Source: Pseudomonas sp. BBP2017
GTDB taxonomy: Bacteria; Pseudomonadota; Gammaproteobacteria; Pseudomonadales; Pseudomonadaceae
Assembly (NCBI RefSeq): GCF_003024385.1
Contig: NZ_PVZN01000020.1
Location: 33,958 to 97,957, forward strand
Length of the DNA stretch: 64,000 nucleotides
Reading direction: 5' to 3'
In this document: positions 17,723-26,843 of the stretch, one piece after another
Numbering within the stretch: the first letter of the stretch is position 1
How the letters are laid out: every line of letters starts with the position of its first letter
Program-made: the position numbers and the translations under genes
The notes under the pieces: generated by a model
Databases searched by the model: none
What the model was told of the DNA's origin: nothing
The model's input: only the letters and a program-made list of their open reading frames with translations

Positions 17723-19222
17723 ATGAAGAAGACAGTAGGTGTACTTTCAGGCCTGGTAGTTGCCGTGGCTGCAGCCTGCACGGCCGGTGCCTGGTACACC
17801 GGCAAGCAATTGCCTGAAGTGCTCGAGCAGGCCATGGCGCAAGCCAATGTTCAGCTCAAGCAGTCGTCGGGGTTGAGCGGCAAAGTGACCCTGGAACTGA
17901 CGTCGCTGGAGTCACACCTGTTCTCCAGTACTGCGCATTACCGGGTCAAGGTCACAGAGCTTAAGGGCGCTGATGCGTCGGGAAGTTTCGAGCTGGGTTT
18001 TGTCGATCATATCGAGCACGGCCCGCTGCCCTGGAGTCGGCTCAAGGCGTTGAAACTCATGCCGGTGATGGCGGCCAGCAACTACGCCTTGGAGAAGGAC
18101 GCGTTCACCGCCGAGTGGTTCGCCGCCAGCGGTGAGGTGCCGCCGGTATTCGGGCAGAACAGCCTGGGCTACGACGGCTCGACAGAAGGCACGCTGACCA
18201 TGCCGCCGATGCAAGTGACCGAGGTGGGTGGGGCCACGACCAAATTCTCCGGTCTGGTGCTTCAGGCCAGCGGCACGCGCGATGGCGAGCAGATCAAGTT
18301 CAGTGGTGCTGCGCCGAGCTTTAGCCTGAACCATGTCGATGAGCAAAGCGGGCGGTTGAAGATAGAGCTCAAGAACCTGAGCCTTGTCGGTGACTTGAAC
18401 AAGACACCCTATGGTTTCTATGTCGGGCGCACCGACATGATGCTCGACCAGGTCAGTGCGAGTATCGGCGAGGAGCAGAAAGTACTGTTGTTGAAGCAAC
18501 TTGAGCAGCGCAGCGAGTCCCGGGCGGATGGCGATCAGTTTGGCGGGAGCATTGTCTACAAAGTTGGCGACATCAACTTTGATGGCCAGCCGGTAGGTTC
18601 CAGTGCAATGGTCTGGAACATGAAGAACATTGATATGCCAGCCATGCAGACCTTGCTTGCCTGGTACCAGAGCCGTCTGCCGGAGTTCGAGGCAGCAGCA
18701 GCGCAAGGTCAGGTTTTGCCGTCCTTGCCGATGACCGAGGCAGAAAAAGCCCAGGTCAGCGCCAATGTCCAGCAACTACTGGCCGCGAAGCCGCAGATTG
18801 CCCTGGAGGACTTCTCGTTCAAGACTGCCAATGGGGAAAGTCACTTCAAGCTGAGTGTCGATCTGGGCAAGCCGTCTTCCCTGGAGCTGCCATCGGCTGA
18901 ACTGTACAAACAGATGATCACCCAGGTGCAAAGCACACTGCAGTTGTCCAAACCCATGATTGGCGACCTGGCAACCTTGCAGGCCCGCCTGCAGGGCCAG
19001 AGCGACGCGCAGGTGCTTGCCCAGCAAGCGTCGCAAACCGGGGAAATGGTCGGCATGATGGCCGTGCAGAGCCAGATGGCCACGGTGCAGGGCAACGACA
19101 TCCTGGCGAGCGTGCACTACGCCGACGGCATGATCGACTTCAATGGCCAGAAAATGACCGTCGAGCAGTTTGCCAGCCTGATCATGGCCAACCTTGGCGC
19201 CATGCGCCCGACCGAAGGCTGA
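17723..19222 (+). CDS. DUF945 (YdgA-like) family protein
   Basis: 499-residue protein of the YdgA/DUF945 family, whose function is poorly known. A single N-terminal membrane segment or uncleaved signal (VGVLSGLVVAVAAACTAGAW) is followed by a large periplasmic domain with YTGKQLPEVLEQAMAQ near its start. I chose ATG 17723 (MKKTVGV) because upstream in-frame starts lie within or beside the end of the previous gene and would place 26 polar residues before the signal. Confidence 0.8.
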   Translation: MKKTVGVLSGLVVAVAAACTAGAWYTGKQLPEVLEQAMAQANVQLKQSSGLSGKVTLELTSLESHLFSSTAHYRVKVTELKGADASGSFELGFVDHIEHGPLPWSRLKALKLMPVMAASNYALEKDAFTAEWFAASGEVPPVFGQNSLGYDGSTEGTLTMPPMQVTEVGGATTKFSGLVLQASGTRDGEQIKFSGAAPSFSLNHVDEQSGRLKIELKNLSLVGDLNKTPYGFYVGRTDMMLDQVSASIGEEQKVLLLKQLEQRSESRADGDQFGGSIVYKVGDINFDGQPVGSSAMVWNMKNIDMPAMQTLLAWYQSRLPEFEAAAAQGQVLPSLPMTEAEKAQVSANVQQLLAAKPQIALEDFSFKTANGESHFKLSVDLGKPSSLELPSAELYKQMITQVQSTLQLSKPMIGDLATLQARLQGQSDAQVLAQQASQTGEMVGMMAVQSQMATVQGNDILASVHYADGMIDFNGQKMTVEQFASLIMANLGAMRPTEG

Positions 19223-19228
19223 TGGCTT

Positions 19229-19268
19229 GCCCCGGGGCGACAAGTCAGTCGTTCCGGGGCTTGTTTCA
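19229..19268 (+). terminator. Probable terminator after the DUF945 gene
   Basis: Stem GCCCCGG (19229-19235) pairs with CCGGGGC (19254-19260) across an 18-base loop and is followed by TTGTTT. Confidence 0.5.
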
Positions 19269-19458
19269 CTAAAAAAACCTTTTGAATTCATCCGATTATC
19301 TGTAGCCTTCGGCATCCTATAAAACCCGAGGCCGCAGAAGGTCTTTGGTTCTGCCTGCAATGCCGTTCAGCGCTTTGCCTGCAGAGCCGGCAACCGATTT
19401 GCCAGGGCTCGGTGATACACTCGACTTACGCGCTCAAGCGCCTGCAGGTCCAGCGATC

Positions 19459-20517
19459 ATGACCCATATTTCCGAACGCCTTTTGGTCCAAGCCCACCTC
19501 GATGCCAAGCAGCCCAAGCCGCTGACACCCGAGCAAGAGGCTGACTACCGCGCCGCCATCGCCGCCGAGCTCAAGGCGCAGAATGCGGTGCTGGTTGCCC
19601 ATTACTACTGTGATCCAGTGATCCAGGCACTGGCCGAGGAAACCGGCGGCTGCGTGTCCGACTCGCTGGAAATGGCCCGTTTCGGCAACAAGCACCCAGC
19701 CAGCACAGTGATCGTCGCCGGCGTGCGCTTCATGGGCGAGACGGCAAAAATCCTCAACCCGGAAAAGCGCGTACTGATGCCGACCCTGGAAGCGACCTGT
19801 TCGCTTGACCTGGGTTGCCCGGTCGAAGAGTTTTCGGCGTTCTGCGACAAACACCCGGAACGCACCGTGGTGGTTTATGCCAACACCTCGGCGGCGGTCA
19901 AAGCCCGTGCCGACTGGGTGGTGACCTCCAGCTGCGCGCTGGAAATCGTCGAGAGCCTGATGGACAACGGCGAAACCATCATCTGGGGCCCGGACCAGCA
20001 CTTGGGCCGTTACATCCAGAAACAGACCGGCGCTGACATGCTGCTCTGGGATGGCGCCTGCATCGTCCATGAAGAGTTCAAGTCGCGGCAGTTGGCCGAT
20101 ATGAAGGCCTTGTACCCCGATGCCGCGATCCTGGTGCACCCGGAGTCGCCGGAAGCAGTGATTGATCTGGCGGATGCCGTCGGCTCTACCAGTCAGCTTA
20201 TTGCTGCGGCGCAAACCCTGCCGAACAAGACCTTCATCGTCGCTACTGACCGCGGTATCTTCTACAAGATGCAGCAGCTGTGCCCGGACAAGGTCTTCAT
20301 CGAGGCGCCAACGGCCGGTAACGGGGCGGCCTGCCGTAGCTGCGCCCATTGCCCGTGGATGGCCATGAACACCTTGGAGCGCACCCTGCAGTGCCTGCGT
20401 GAGGGCAGCAACGAGATATTCGTCGAACCTGCGCTGATTCCCCAGGCGATCAAGCCGCTCAAGCGCATGCTCGATTTTACCCAGGCGGCGCGGATGAAGT
20501 TGTCGGGTAACGCTTGA
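19459..20517 (+). CDS. nadA: Quinolinate synthase NadA
   Basis: NadA (352 aa) condenses iminoaspartate with DHAP to quinolinate in NAD biosynthesis, using a [4Fe-4S] cluster. Expected cysteine sites are visible in EATCSLDLGCP, SSCALEIVES and CRSCAHCPWMAMN. The family motif LVAHYYCDPVIQALAEETGG is near the N-terminus. ATG 19459 (MTHISERLLVQAHLD) is the likely start; an in-frame extension to 19345 adds low-complexity sequence not typical of NadA. Confidence 0.96.
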   Translation: MTHISERLLVQAHLDAKQPKPLTPEQEADYRAAIAAELKAQNAVLVAHYYCDPVIQALAEETGGCVSDSLEMARFGNKHPASTVIVAGVRFMGETAKILNPEKRVLMPTLEATCSLDLGCPVEEFSAFCDKHPERTVVVYANTSAAVKARADWVVTSSCALEIVESLMDNGETIIWGPDQHLGRYIQKQTGADMLLWDGACIVHEEFKSRQLADMKALYPDAAILVHPESPEAVIDLADAVGSTSQLIAAAQTLPNKTFIVATDRGIFYKMQQLCPDKVFIEAPTAGNGAACRSCAHCPWMAMNTLERTLQCLREGSNEIFVEPALIPQAIKPLKRMLDFTQAARMKLSGNA

Positions 20518-20523
20518 GGGATC

Positions 20524-20592
20524 TATCGCGGGGCAAGCCCGCTCCCATAGGGATCACCTAACCCCCGGTGGGAACGGGCTTGCCCCGCGATG
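20524..20592. repeat. Inverted REP pair between convergent nadA and M48 gene
   Basis: TATCGCGGGGCAAGCCCGCT (20524-20543) and its near-complement ACGGGCTTGCCCCGCGATG (20574-20592) form an inverted pair around a short centre. The CGGGGCAAGCCCG core is the P. putida-group REP sequence. It may also act as a bidirectional terminator. Confidence 0.75.
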
Positions 20593-20604
20593 CTTTTCAA
20601 ATCA

Positions 20605-22038
20605 CTAGCGCATCATGTCCTTGACCATCCGCTGCTGCTCCAGCAGCTCGCGCTGACGCGCATCGATCTTCGACGCCAGTACGAAGTTGTTGCCAGCCCG
20701 CTGCTTGGCATAGTCGAGCTGCTGCAGCGCCTGATCAAAGTCGCCCACCAGGGCAAAGTACTCGGCACGCGCCTGGTGCAAGCCGATGGTATTGCCGGAC
20801 AAACCGCGAACCTCAGCCACGTCATACCAGACATCCGGATCATCCGGGCGATTCTTGAGCAGCGCATCCAGGGCCTTTTCCGCTTCAGCCGGACGGTTTT
20901 GCTTAAGCAGCAGGTCAATCCGCGCCTGTTGCAACGGGTAATTCGCCGGGTACAACGTACGCATGCGCTCGACCCGCTGCTGGGCATCGGCCAGACGATT
21001 GTTGGTAACGTCCAGGTCGATCTGCGCCAGGTTGTAGGTGACGTCGTTGGGCGCCTTGTCCAGCAAGGGCTTGAGCGCATCCCGCGCCTCGTTGAGGCGG
21101 CCACCTTTGATCAGCGCCAGGGCCAGACCGTAGCGGGCTGAGTCGAGCTTCGGGTTCTCATCCAGCTGGGCGCGGAAGCGTTTGGCGGCAAGGCCTGGGG
21201 TGCCTTCATAGATCAATGCCACCCGCGCGCGGATCAGTTGATAGCGCTGACTGTCTTCGGTGCCGCCCGTGGGCGCTTGCTCTGCACGGTTGCGGGTGTC
21301 AGCAATCCGTGATTCGGTGACCGGGTGAGTCAGGAGGAATTCCGGCGGCTTGGCATCGTAGCGGTACTGACGCATCAGGCGTTCGAACATGCTTGGCATG
21401 TTGCGCGGGTCGTAGCCGGCTTTTTCCAGGTTCTGGATGCCGATACGGTCGGCTTCCTGTTCGTTTTGCCGGGAGAAGCGCCGCTGCTCCTGAATCGCTG
21501 CAGCCTGGGTGCCGGCAATCGCGGCGATACCGGCATCGCCGGCACCGGCGGCGGCAGCGACGATGCCGACCAGCAGCGCACCCATCATCGGCAGTTGCAT
21601 ACGCTGCTGAGCCTCGACGCCGCGGGCAAAGTGGCGTTGCGACAAGTGCGCCAGTTCGTGGGCCAGTACCGAGGCATACTCGCCTTCGCTCTGGGCGTTG
21701 AGGAACAGGCCACCGTTGACCCCGACAATCCCGCCTGGGGCGGCAAAGGCATTGAGCTCACGGCTGTCGATGAGGATGAATTCCAGGCGTCGATCTTGCA
21801 GCTGGCTGGTTTCAGCCAGGCGGTAGACGCTGGTTTCGACATAGTCCTTGAGCTGGGGATCGTTCAGTTGATTGACATTGCCCCGCAGCAGACTCAGCCA
21901 GGCACGGCCCAACTGATGTTCCTGTTGCGGGGAAACAATGGCAGAACTGGCGTCGCCAAGTGACGGCAGGTCGTCGGCATGGCTGGGCAGCGCCATCAAA
22001 CAGGCCAGCGTCAGCAGGGTAGGGCGCAGTAAATTCAT
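20605..22038 (-). CDS. bepA: M48-family periplasmic metalloprotease/chaperone, BepA (YfgC)-like
   Basis: 477-residue exported Zn-protease. The signal peptide ends ALPSHA-DD. The catalytic zinc motif HELAHLSQRHF lies near residue 130, with the third ligand in NEQEADRIG. A C-terminal TPR-rich half follows (residues 270 onward). BepA degrades or helps assemble LptD and other outer-membrane proteins with BAM. ATG 22038 (MNLLRPTLL) is preferred to a TTG 21 bases upstream because it begins a proper signal peptide. Confidence 0.9.
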   Translation of the reverse strand: MNLLRPTLLTLACLMALPSHADDLPSLGDASSAIVSPQQEHQLGRAWLSLLRGNVNQLNDPQLKDYVETSVYRLAETSQLQDRRLEFILIDSRELNAFAAPGGIVGVNGGLFLNAQSEGEYASVLAHELAHLSQRHFARGVEAQQRMQLPMMGALLVGIVAAAAGAGDAGIAAIAGTQAAAIQEQRRFSRQNEQEADRIGIQNLEKAGYDPRNMPSMFERLMRQYRYDAKPPEFLLTHPVTESRIADTRNRAEQAPTGGTEDSQRYQLIRARVALIYEGTPGLAAKRFRAQLDENPKLDSARYGLALALIKGGRLNEARDALKPLLDKAPNDVTYNLAQIDLDVTNNRLADAQQRVERMRTLYPANYPLQQARIDLLLKQNRPAEAEKALDALLKNRPDDPDVWYDVAEVRGLSGNTIGLHQARAEYFALVGDFDQALQQLDYAKQRAGNNFVLASKIDARQRELLEQQRMVKDMMR

Positions 22039-22146
22039 GCACGAAGCTCTGGTCGACAAAGAACCTTACTGTAGCTGGCTCACACGTTGACGACCAGTGG
22101 CGGTATTCTACGAAGCTTGATTGATTCTGCCTGCCTGGAGCAACCG

Positions 22147-22386
22147 ATGAGCGATATCCTGACGTTTGACGCTGAACTCGACGCCTGCGGCCTGAACTGC
22201 CCGCTACCGTTGCTCAAGGCGAAGATGGAGCTCAATCGTCTGGCCAGTGGCGCGGTACTCAAGGTGATCGCCACCGATGCCGGGTCGCAACGCGATTTTC
22301 GCACTTTTGCCAAATTGGCCGGTCATACGCTGCTGCTCGAAACTGCCGAGGAAGGTGTGTACACCTATTGGCTGCGCAAAGCCTGA
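22147..22386 (+). CDS. TusA/SirA-like sulfurtransferase
   Basis: 79-residue TusA-family protein. The single catalytic Cys lies in the signature LDACGLNCPLPLLKAKMEL (CPxP motif). Such proteins carry persulfide sulfur for tRNA thiolation, molybdenum cofactor or other pathways. TGGAG precedes ATG 22147. It is 22 bp upstream of the PerM-type gene, so they probably share a transcript. Confidence 0.88.
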   Translation: MSDILTFDAELDACGLNCPLPLLKAKMELNRLASGAVLKVIATDAGSQRDFRTFAKLAGHTLLLETAEEGVYTYWLRKA

Positions 22387-22408
22387 GTTTTTTTCCTAAG
22401 GATCGTCA

Positions 22409-23479
22409 ATGTTCAAGGTGCTTCGCGACTGGATGCAACGCTACTTCTCCGATGAAGAAGCAGTGGTATTGGCGGTCTTGCTGTTTCTGGCCTTCACTGC
22501 CGTCCTGACCCTGGGCGGTATGCTCGCTCCGGTGCTTGCCGGTATGGTCCTGGCGTTCCTCATGCAAGGGCTGGTCAACGCCCTGGAGCGGTTGCGGGTG
22601 CCGACTCGCTATGCCGTCGGCCTGGTCTTCGCCCTGTTCATGGGCGCCCTGGCGGTGTTTCTGCTGGTTCTGGTGCCGTTGCTCTGGCATCAGTTGATCA
22701 CCCTGTTCAACGAGCTGCCAGGCATGCTGGGCAAGTGGCAATCGCTCTTGCTGTTGTTGCCTGAGCGATATCCACATCTGGTTTCCGATGAGCAGGTGCT
22801 GCGCGCGATCGAGGCCATGCGCGGCGAGATCGGCAAGTTCGGGCAGTGGGCGTTGACTTTTTCGCTGTCCAGCCTGCCGTTGCTGGTCAATATCATGATC
22901 TACCTGGTGCTGGTGCCGATCCTGGTGTTCTTCTTTCTCAAGGACCGCGAGCTGATTGCCCGCTGGGTCAGTGGTTACCTACCGCGTGAGCGGGGGTTGA
23001 TGACCCGGGTGGCCGAGGAAATGAACCGCCAGATTGCCAACTACATTCGCGGCAAAGGCATCGAGATCCTGATCTGTGGTGTGGCGACCTACATCGCCTT
23101 CATCGCCCTGGGGCTCAACTATGCGGCGCTGCTGGCGTTGCTGGTGGGGTTGTCGGTGGTGGTGCCGTATGTCGGCGCGGTGGTGGTCACAGTGCCAGTC
23201 ACCCTGATTGCCTTGTTCCAGTGGGGCTGGGGCGATCAGTTCATCTACCTGATGGCGGTGTACGCAATCATCCAGGCCCTGGATGGCAACGTATTGGTGC
23301 CGCTGCTGTTCTCTGAGGCGGTGAGCCTGCACCCGGTAGCGATCATCTGTGCGGTGTTGCTGTTTGGCGGGCTGTGGGGGTTCTGGGGGATCTTCTTTGC
23401 GATTCCGCTGGCGACCCTGTTCAAGGCGGTGCTTGATGCCTGGCCGCGGCGGGAGCCCGTAGTCGCGCCGCTACTTTAA
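22409..23479 (+). CDS. AI-2E family transporter (PerM-like permease)
   Basis: 356-residue inner-membrane protein with about seven or eight hydrophobic segments, of the AI-2 exporter/PerM family. The C-terminal part has the conserved ALDGNVLVPLLFSEAVSLHPVA region. The substrate is unknown; family members include Na+/H+ antiporters and exporters, and AI-2 transport should not be assumed. AAGGA lies nine bases before the ATG. Confidence 0.88.
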   Translation: MFKVLRDWMQRYFSDEEAVVLAVLLFLAFTAVLTLGGMLAPVLAGMVLAFLMQGLVNALERLRVPTRYAVGLVFALFMGALAVFLLVLVPLLWHQLITLFNELPGMLGKWQSLLLLLPERYPHLVSDEQVLRAIEAMRGEIGKFGQWALTFSLSSLPLLVNIMIYLVLVPILVFFFLKDRELIARWVSGYLPRERGLMTRVAEEMNRQIANYIRGKGIEILICGVATYIAFIALGLNYAALLALLVGLSVVVPYVGAVVVTVPVTLIALFQWGWGDQFIYLMAVYAIIQALDGNVLVPLLFSEAVSLHPVAIICAVLLFGGLWGFWGIFFAIPLATLFKAVLDAWPRREPVVAPLL

Positions 23480-23490
23480 AGCCGCGCGGG

Positions 23491-23519
23491 TGTAGGAGCC
23501 GGCATTGCCGGCTCCTACA
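23491..23519. repeat. Perfect 29-bp palindrome (REP/bidirectional terminator type)
   Basis: TGTAGGAGCCGGCA is followed by one T and its exact complement, giving a 14-bp stem. It lies between the convergent permease and bcp genes. The GTAGGAGCCGGC sequence is a common Pseudomonas intergenic palindrome. Confidence 0.75.
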
Positions 23520-23525
23520 AAGGCT

Positions 23526-23999
23526 TTACGCCTTGTTCAGCGCCTGCGCTTGCGCCAGTACCGCATCCACATGCCCTGGTACTTTCACGCCGCGCCAGGC
23601 CTTGCGCAGCACACCGTTCTTGTCGATCAAGAAAGTGCTGCGATCAACGCCCATGTATTCCTTGCCATAAAGCTTCTTCAGCTTGATCACGTCGAACAAC
23701 TGGCACAGGGCTTCGTCCTTGTCGCTGATCAGCTCGAAAGGGAACGCCTGCTTGGCCTTGAAGTTTTCGTGCGACTTGATGCCGTCACGCGAAACACCGA
23801 AAACCACAGTGTTGGCCGCTTCGAAGGCAGCATGCTGATCGCGAAAGCCCTGGCCTTCGGTGGTGCAGCCCGGGGTGCTGTCCTTGGGGTAGAAGTACAG
23901 CACCACTTGCTTGCCCTTCAGATCAGCCAGGCTGACGCTCTGGTCGCTGGTGGCCTGGGCCTGGAAATCGGCGACAGGTTGGTCGAGTTCAACGGCCAT
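23526..23999 (-). CDS. bcp: Thioredoxin-dependent peroxiredoxin Bcp (PrxQ type)
   Basis: 157-residue atypical peroxiredoxin that reduces H2O2 and organic peroxides. The peroxidatic Cys45 lies in PKDSTPGCTTEGQGFRD. The resolving Cys of E. coli-type Bcp, five residues later, is replaced by Gln50; the only other cysteine is Cys99, so a different disulfide partner or a one-Cys cycle is expected. It lies 11 bp downstream of gcvR in the same direction. Confidence 0.93.
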   Translation of the reverse strand: MAVELDQPVADFQAQATSDQSVSLADLKGKQVVLYFYPKDSTPGCTTEGQGFRDQHAAFEAANTVVFGVSRDGIKSHENFKAKQAFPFELISDKDEALCQLFDVIKLKKLYGKEYMGVDRSTFLIDKNGVLRKAWRGVKVPGHVDAVLAQAQALNKA

Positions 24000-24010
24000 G
24001 GATAGCTTCC

Positions 24011-24571
24011 TTACAGTGGGTTCTGTGGGCGCCAGGGTTCGATCAGCGCATCCAGGTTCAGAGCGTCGGAGAAGTCCAGGAACTGGTCACGCAACCAGCT
24101 GATCTGGGTGCCGGCCGGCAGGGTCACGGTGAACGTGGCGTTGAGCATGGTGCCGCCGGTCTGTGGCGCCTGGTAGGTGTCGCAGGTCAGGTTTTCCAGC
24201 TCGACATGGTGGTCGATGAAAAACTGGCACAGCTCGTTGATGATGTCCGGGCGATAGGCAGCGCTGACATAGGCGACATACGGCAGGGCCAGCGGGCGCA
24301 CTTCAAGCTCGGCGCTACGTACCACATTCACGGTAAAGGTGTGCTTCTTGGCCAGGCCCGGCAGGGCGCCTTCAAAGCGCGCCAGGGCGTCCCAGCTGCC
24401 GGCAACCTGCAGGACCAGCGCACTGCACTCGCCGTGGCGGGTCAGGCGCGAGGTGACGACCGAGCAGCGATTGTCGTTACTGGCCCGGCACAGGATGTTG
24501 GTCAGTTCCATGGGATTGGCGCCCAGAGCACTGATGACAAGGAATTGTTCGCGAACGGTGGGGGTGGACAT
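24011..24571 (-). CDS. gcvR: Glycine cleavage system regulatory protein GcvR-like (two ACT domains)
   Basis: 186-residue protein with tandem ACT domains: residues about 8-80 starting QFLVISALGANPMELTNIL, and about 95-175 including DIINELCQFFIDHHVELENL. In E. coli GcvR senses glycine and binds GcvA; its role in Pseudomonas is inferred from family. It is divergent from dapA across a 260-bp intergenic stretch. Confidence 0.88.
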   Translation of the reverse strand: MSTPTVREQFLVISALGANPMELTNILCRASNDNRCSVVTSRLTRHGECSALVLQVAGSWDALARFEGALPGLAKKHTFTVNVVRSAELEVRPLALPYVAYVSAAYRPDIINELCQFFIDHHVELENLTCDTYQAPQTGGTMLNATFTVTLPAGTQISWLRDQFLDFSDALNLDALIEPWRPQNPL

Positions 24572-24831
24572 GCAGCATTCCTAAAGCGATGAGCGGTCGG
24601 TACCCGACAGGTCAGAATGGCGGGAAGGCGTGGTCCCGGGGCTCAGGATCGAGGCTTTGGGCACTGCCTGCGCAGGTTGTCGGCAGCCCGGCGGGCCGCT
24701 GTGTACCGATCAAAGAGAGAAGGGTAGCGAAAATGGCCGCCGAGGGGAATGCTCAAGCCTCCTGCTTCGCTTGTGCAAGGCCGATGGCGCCAGTACCATT
24801 ACCGCTCTCTTTTTCCGGCAGGAGCAGTTTC

Positions 24832-25710
24832 ATGATTGCGGGCAGTATGGTGGCATTGGTCACACCCATGGATGCACAAGGGCGTCTTGATTGGGACAGC
24901 CTCAGCAAACTCGTGGACTTCCACCTGAAAAACGGCACCCACGCCATCGTTGCCGTCGGTACCACCGGCGAGTCGGCGACCCTCGATGTCGATGAGCACA
25001 TTGAAGTCATCAAGGCTGTGGTCAAGCAGGTCAATGGCCGTATTCCGGTGATCGCCGGTACCGGCGCCAACTCGACCCGCGAAGCCGTCGAACTGACCCG
25101 TAATGCCAAAGAAGCCGGTGCCGACGCCTGCCTGCTGGTAGTTCCGTACTACAACAAGCCGACCCAGGAAGGCCTGTACCAGCACTTCAAGCACATTGCC
25201 GAAGCCGTCGATATCCCGCAGATCCTCTACAACGTACCTGGCCGCACCTCCTGCGACATGCAGGCCGAAACGGTGATCCGTCTGTCGAGCGTGCCGAACA
25301 TCATCGGTATCAAAGAAGCCACTGGCGACCTGAAACGCGCCAAGGCCATTCTTGATGGCGTGAGCAAGGACTTCATCGTGCTGTCCGGCGATGATCCGAC
25401 CGCTGTCGAGCTGATCCTGCTGGGCGGCAAAGGTAACATCTCGGTTACCGCCAACGTCGCTCCGCGCGAAATGGCCGATCTGTGCGAAGCCGCCCTTGCG
25501 GGCAATGCCGAGAAGGCTCGCGCGATCAACGAAAAACTCATGCCCCTGCACAAAGACCTGTTCATCGAAGCCAACCCGATTCCGGTGAAGTGGGCTTTGG
25601 TCGAAATGGGCCTGATGCATAAAGGCATCCGCCTGCCACTGACCTGGCTGAGCGAATCCTGTCACGATACGGTACGCCAGGCGATGCGCCAGTGCGGCCT
25701 GCAGTTTTAA
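24832..25710 (+). CDS. dapA: 4-hydroxy-tetrahydrodipicolinate synthase DapA
   Basis: DapA (292 aa) condenses pyruvate with aspartate semialdehyde for lysine and diaminopimelate synthesis. Seen are the pyruvate-binding GTTGESATL, the catalytic Tyr in ILYNVPGRTS, and the Schiff-base Lys in IIGIKEATGDL. ATG 24832 follows CAGGAG by eight bases. An upstream in-frame extension to 24589 is open but its composition is not DapA-like. bamC follows 17 bp later. Confidence 0.97.
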   Translation: MIAGSMVALVTPMDAQGRLDWDSLSKLVDFHLKNGTHAIVAVGTTGESATLDVDEHIEVIKAVVKQVNGRIPVIAGTGANSTREAVELTRNAKEAGADACLLVVPYYNKPTQEGLYQHFKHIAEAVDIPQILYNVPGRTSCDMQAETVIRLSSVPNIIGIKEATGDLKRAKAILDGVSKDFIVLSGDDPTAVELILLGGKGNISVTANVAPREMADLCEAALAGNAEKARAINEKLMPLHKDLFIEANPIPVKWALVEMGLMHKGIRLPLTWLSESCHDTVRQAMRQCGLQF

Positions 25711-25727
25711 TTGAGGACGTACACCGC

Positions 25728-26843
25728 ATGAAGCGATTGGCTGGTCTTTCCGCCCTTGCCTTGATCATTTCCAGCACCAGTGGTTGTGGCTGGCTCTGGG
25801 GCGAAGAGGGTTACTTCCGTGACCGTGGCAGCGATTATCTGGAGGCCACGCAGAAGGCGCCGATGCAACTGCCACCGGACATCAGCGGCGCCAAGCGTCT
25901 TGATCCGCTACTGCCGATCCCGCGCAATGTCGCCGACGACAACGTCAAGGGCGAGTTCGAGGTGCCGCGTCCACAGCCACTGAGCGCTGGCGCCGACATC
26001 AGCGATTTCAGCCTGCAGAAAAGCGGCAGTGCCCGTTGGGTCCTGGCCCAGCGCGCCCCGGCCGAAGTCTGGCCGGTGGCCCGGCAGTTCTTTGAAGACA
26101 ACGGTTTCCGCATTGCCGAAGAGCGCCCGCAGACCGGTGAGTTCAATACCACCTGGCAGCGTTTTGACGAGCTCTCCGGGGCCATGGCCAGCCGTCTGGC
26201 CAGTGCCTCGAGCAGCCGCGACAACGAAGTGCGTGCCCGTATCCGCATTGAGCCGGGCGTGCAGCGCAACACCAGTGAAGTCTACATTGTCAGCGTTGAG
26301 CGTCCCGCGGGCAGCACCGCCGAGCCTGGTTTCCCGGCCCGTTCGGAAAACACCGGGGTCGATGCCATGCTGGTCGACGAAATGCTCGCCAGCATGACCC
26401 GTAGCGCCGAGAAGGGCGGTTCGGTGTCGTTGCTCGCTGCGCGTGATTTCGATGCGCCAAGCCGTGTCAGCCTGAGCGAAGACGGTAGCGGCAACCCGGT
26501 ACTGAACCTGGGTGCTGATCTCGATCGCGCCTGGTCCAGCGTCGGCCGTGCCCTGGAACAGGGCGAATGGCGGGTGGAAGACATCAACCGCAGCCTGGGC
26601 CTGTACTACATCAACCTGGCGGAAAAAGCCGAGGTCAAAGACCAGGAGCCTGGCTTCTTCGGCAAGCTGTTCGGCAGCGCGCCGAGCAAGGAAGAGCGCG
26701 AAGCCCGTGCCGAGCGTTATCAGGTACGCCTGAGCAAGGTTGGCGACAGCGTCCAGGTCACCGTCGAGAAGAACATCAACACCGTGGCTCCGGCTGACGT
26801 CGCCCGCCGCGTGCTGAGCGTGATTCAGGACAACCTGGGTTAA
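25728..26843 (+). CDS. bamC: Outer membrane protein assembly factor BamC (NlpB)
   Basis: 371-residue lipoprotein of the BAM complex. The lipobox lies in SSTSGCGWLWGEEGYF, which also begins the unstructured lasso that binds BamD. Two helix-grip domains follow (roughly 90-220 and 240-370). GAGG precedes ATG 25728. The dapA-bamC pairing is conserved in gammaproteobacteria. Confidence 0.95.
   Translation: MKRLAGLSALALIISSTSGCGWLWGEEGYFRDRGSDYLEATQKAPMQLPPDISGAKRLDPLLPIPRNVADDNVKGEFEVPRPQPLSAGADISDFSLQKSGSARWVLAQRAPAEVWPVARQFFEDNGFRIAEERPQTGEFNTTWQRFDELSGAMASRLASASSSRDNEVRARIRIEPGVQRNTSEVYIVSVERPAGSTAEPGFPARSENTGVDAMLVDEMLASMTRSAEKGGSVSLLAARDFDAPSRVSLSEDGSGNPVLNLGADLDRAWSSVGRALEQGEWRVEDINRSLGLYYINLAEKAEVKDQEPGFFGKLFGSAPSKEEREARAERYQVRLSKVGDSVQVTVEKNINTVAPADVARRVLSVIQDNLG

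Noticed and set aside
24589..24831. In-frame N-terminal extension of dapA
   Set aside because: DapA enzymes start at MIAGSMVALVTPM. The extension has no family similarity, and the ATG at 24832 has a good GGAG.
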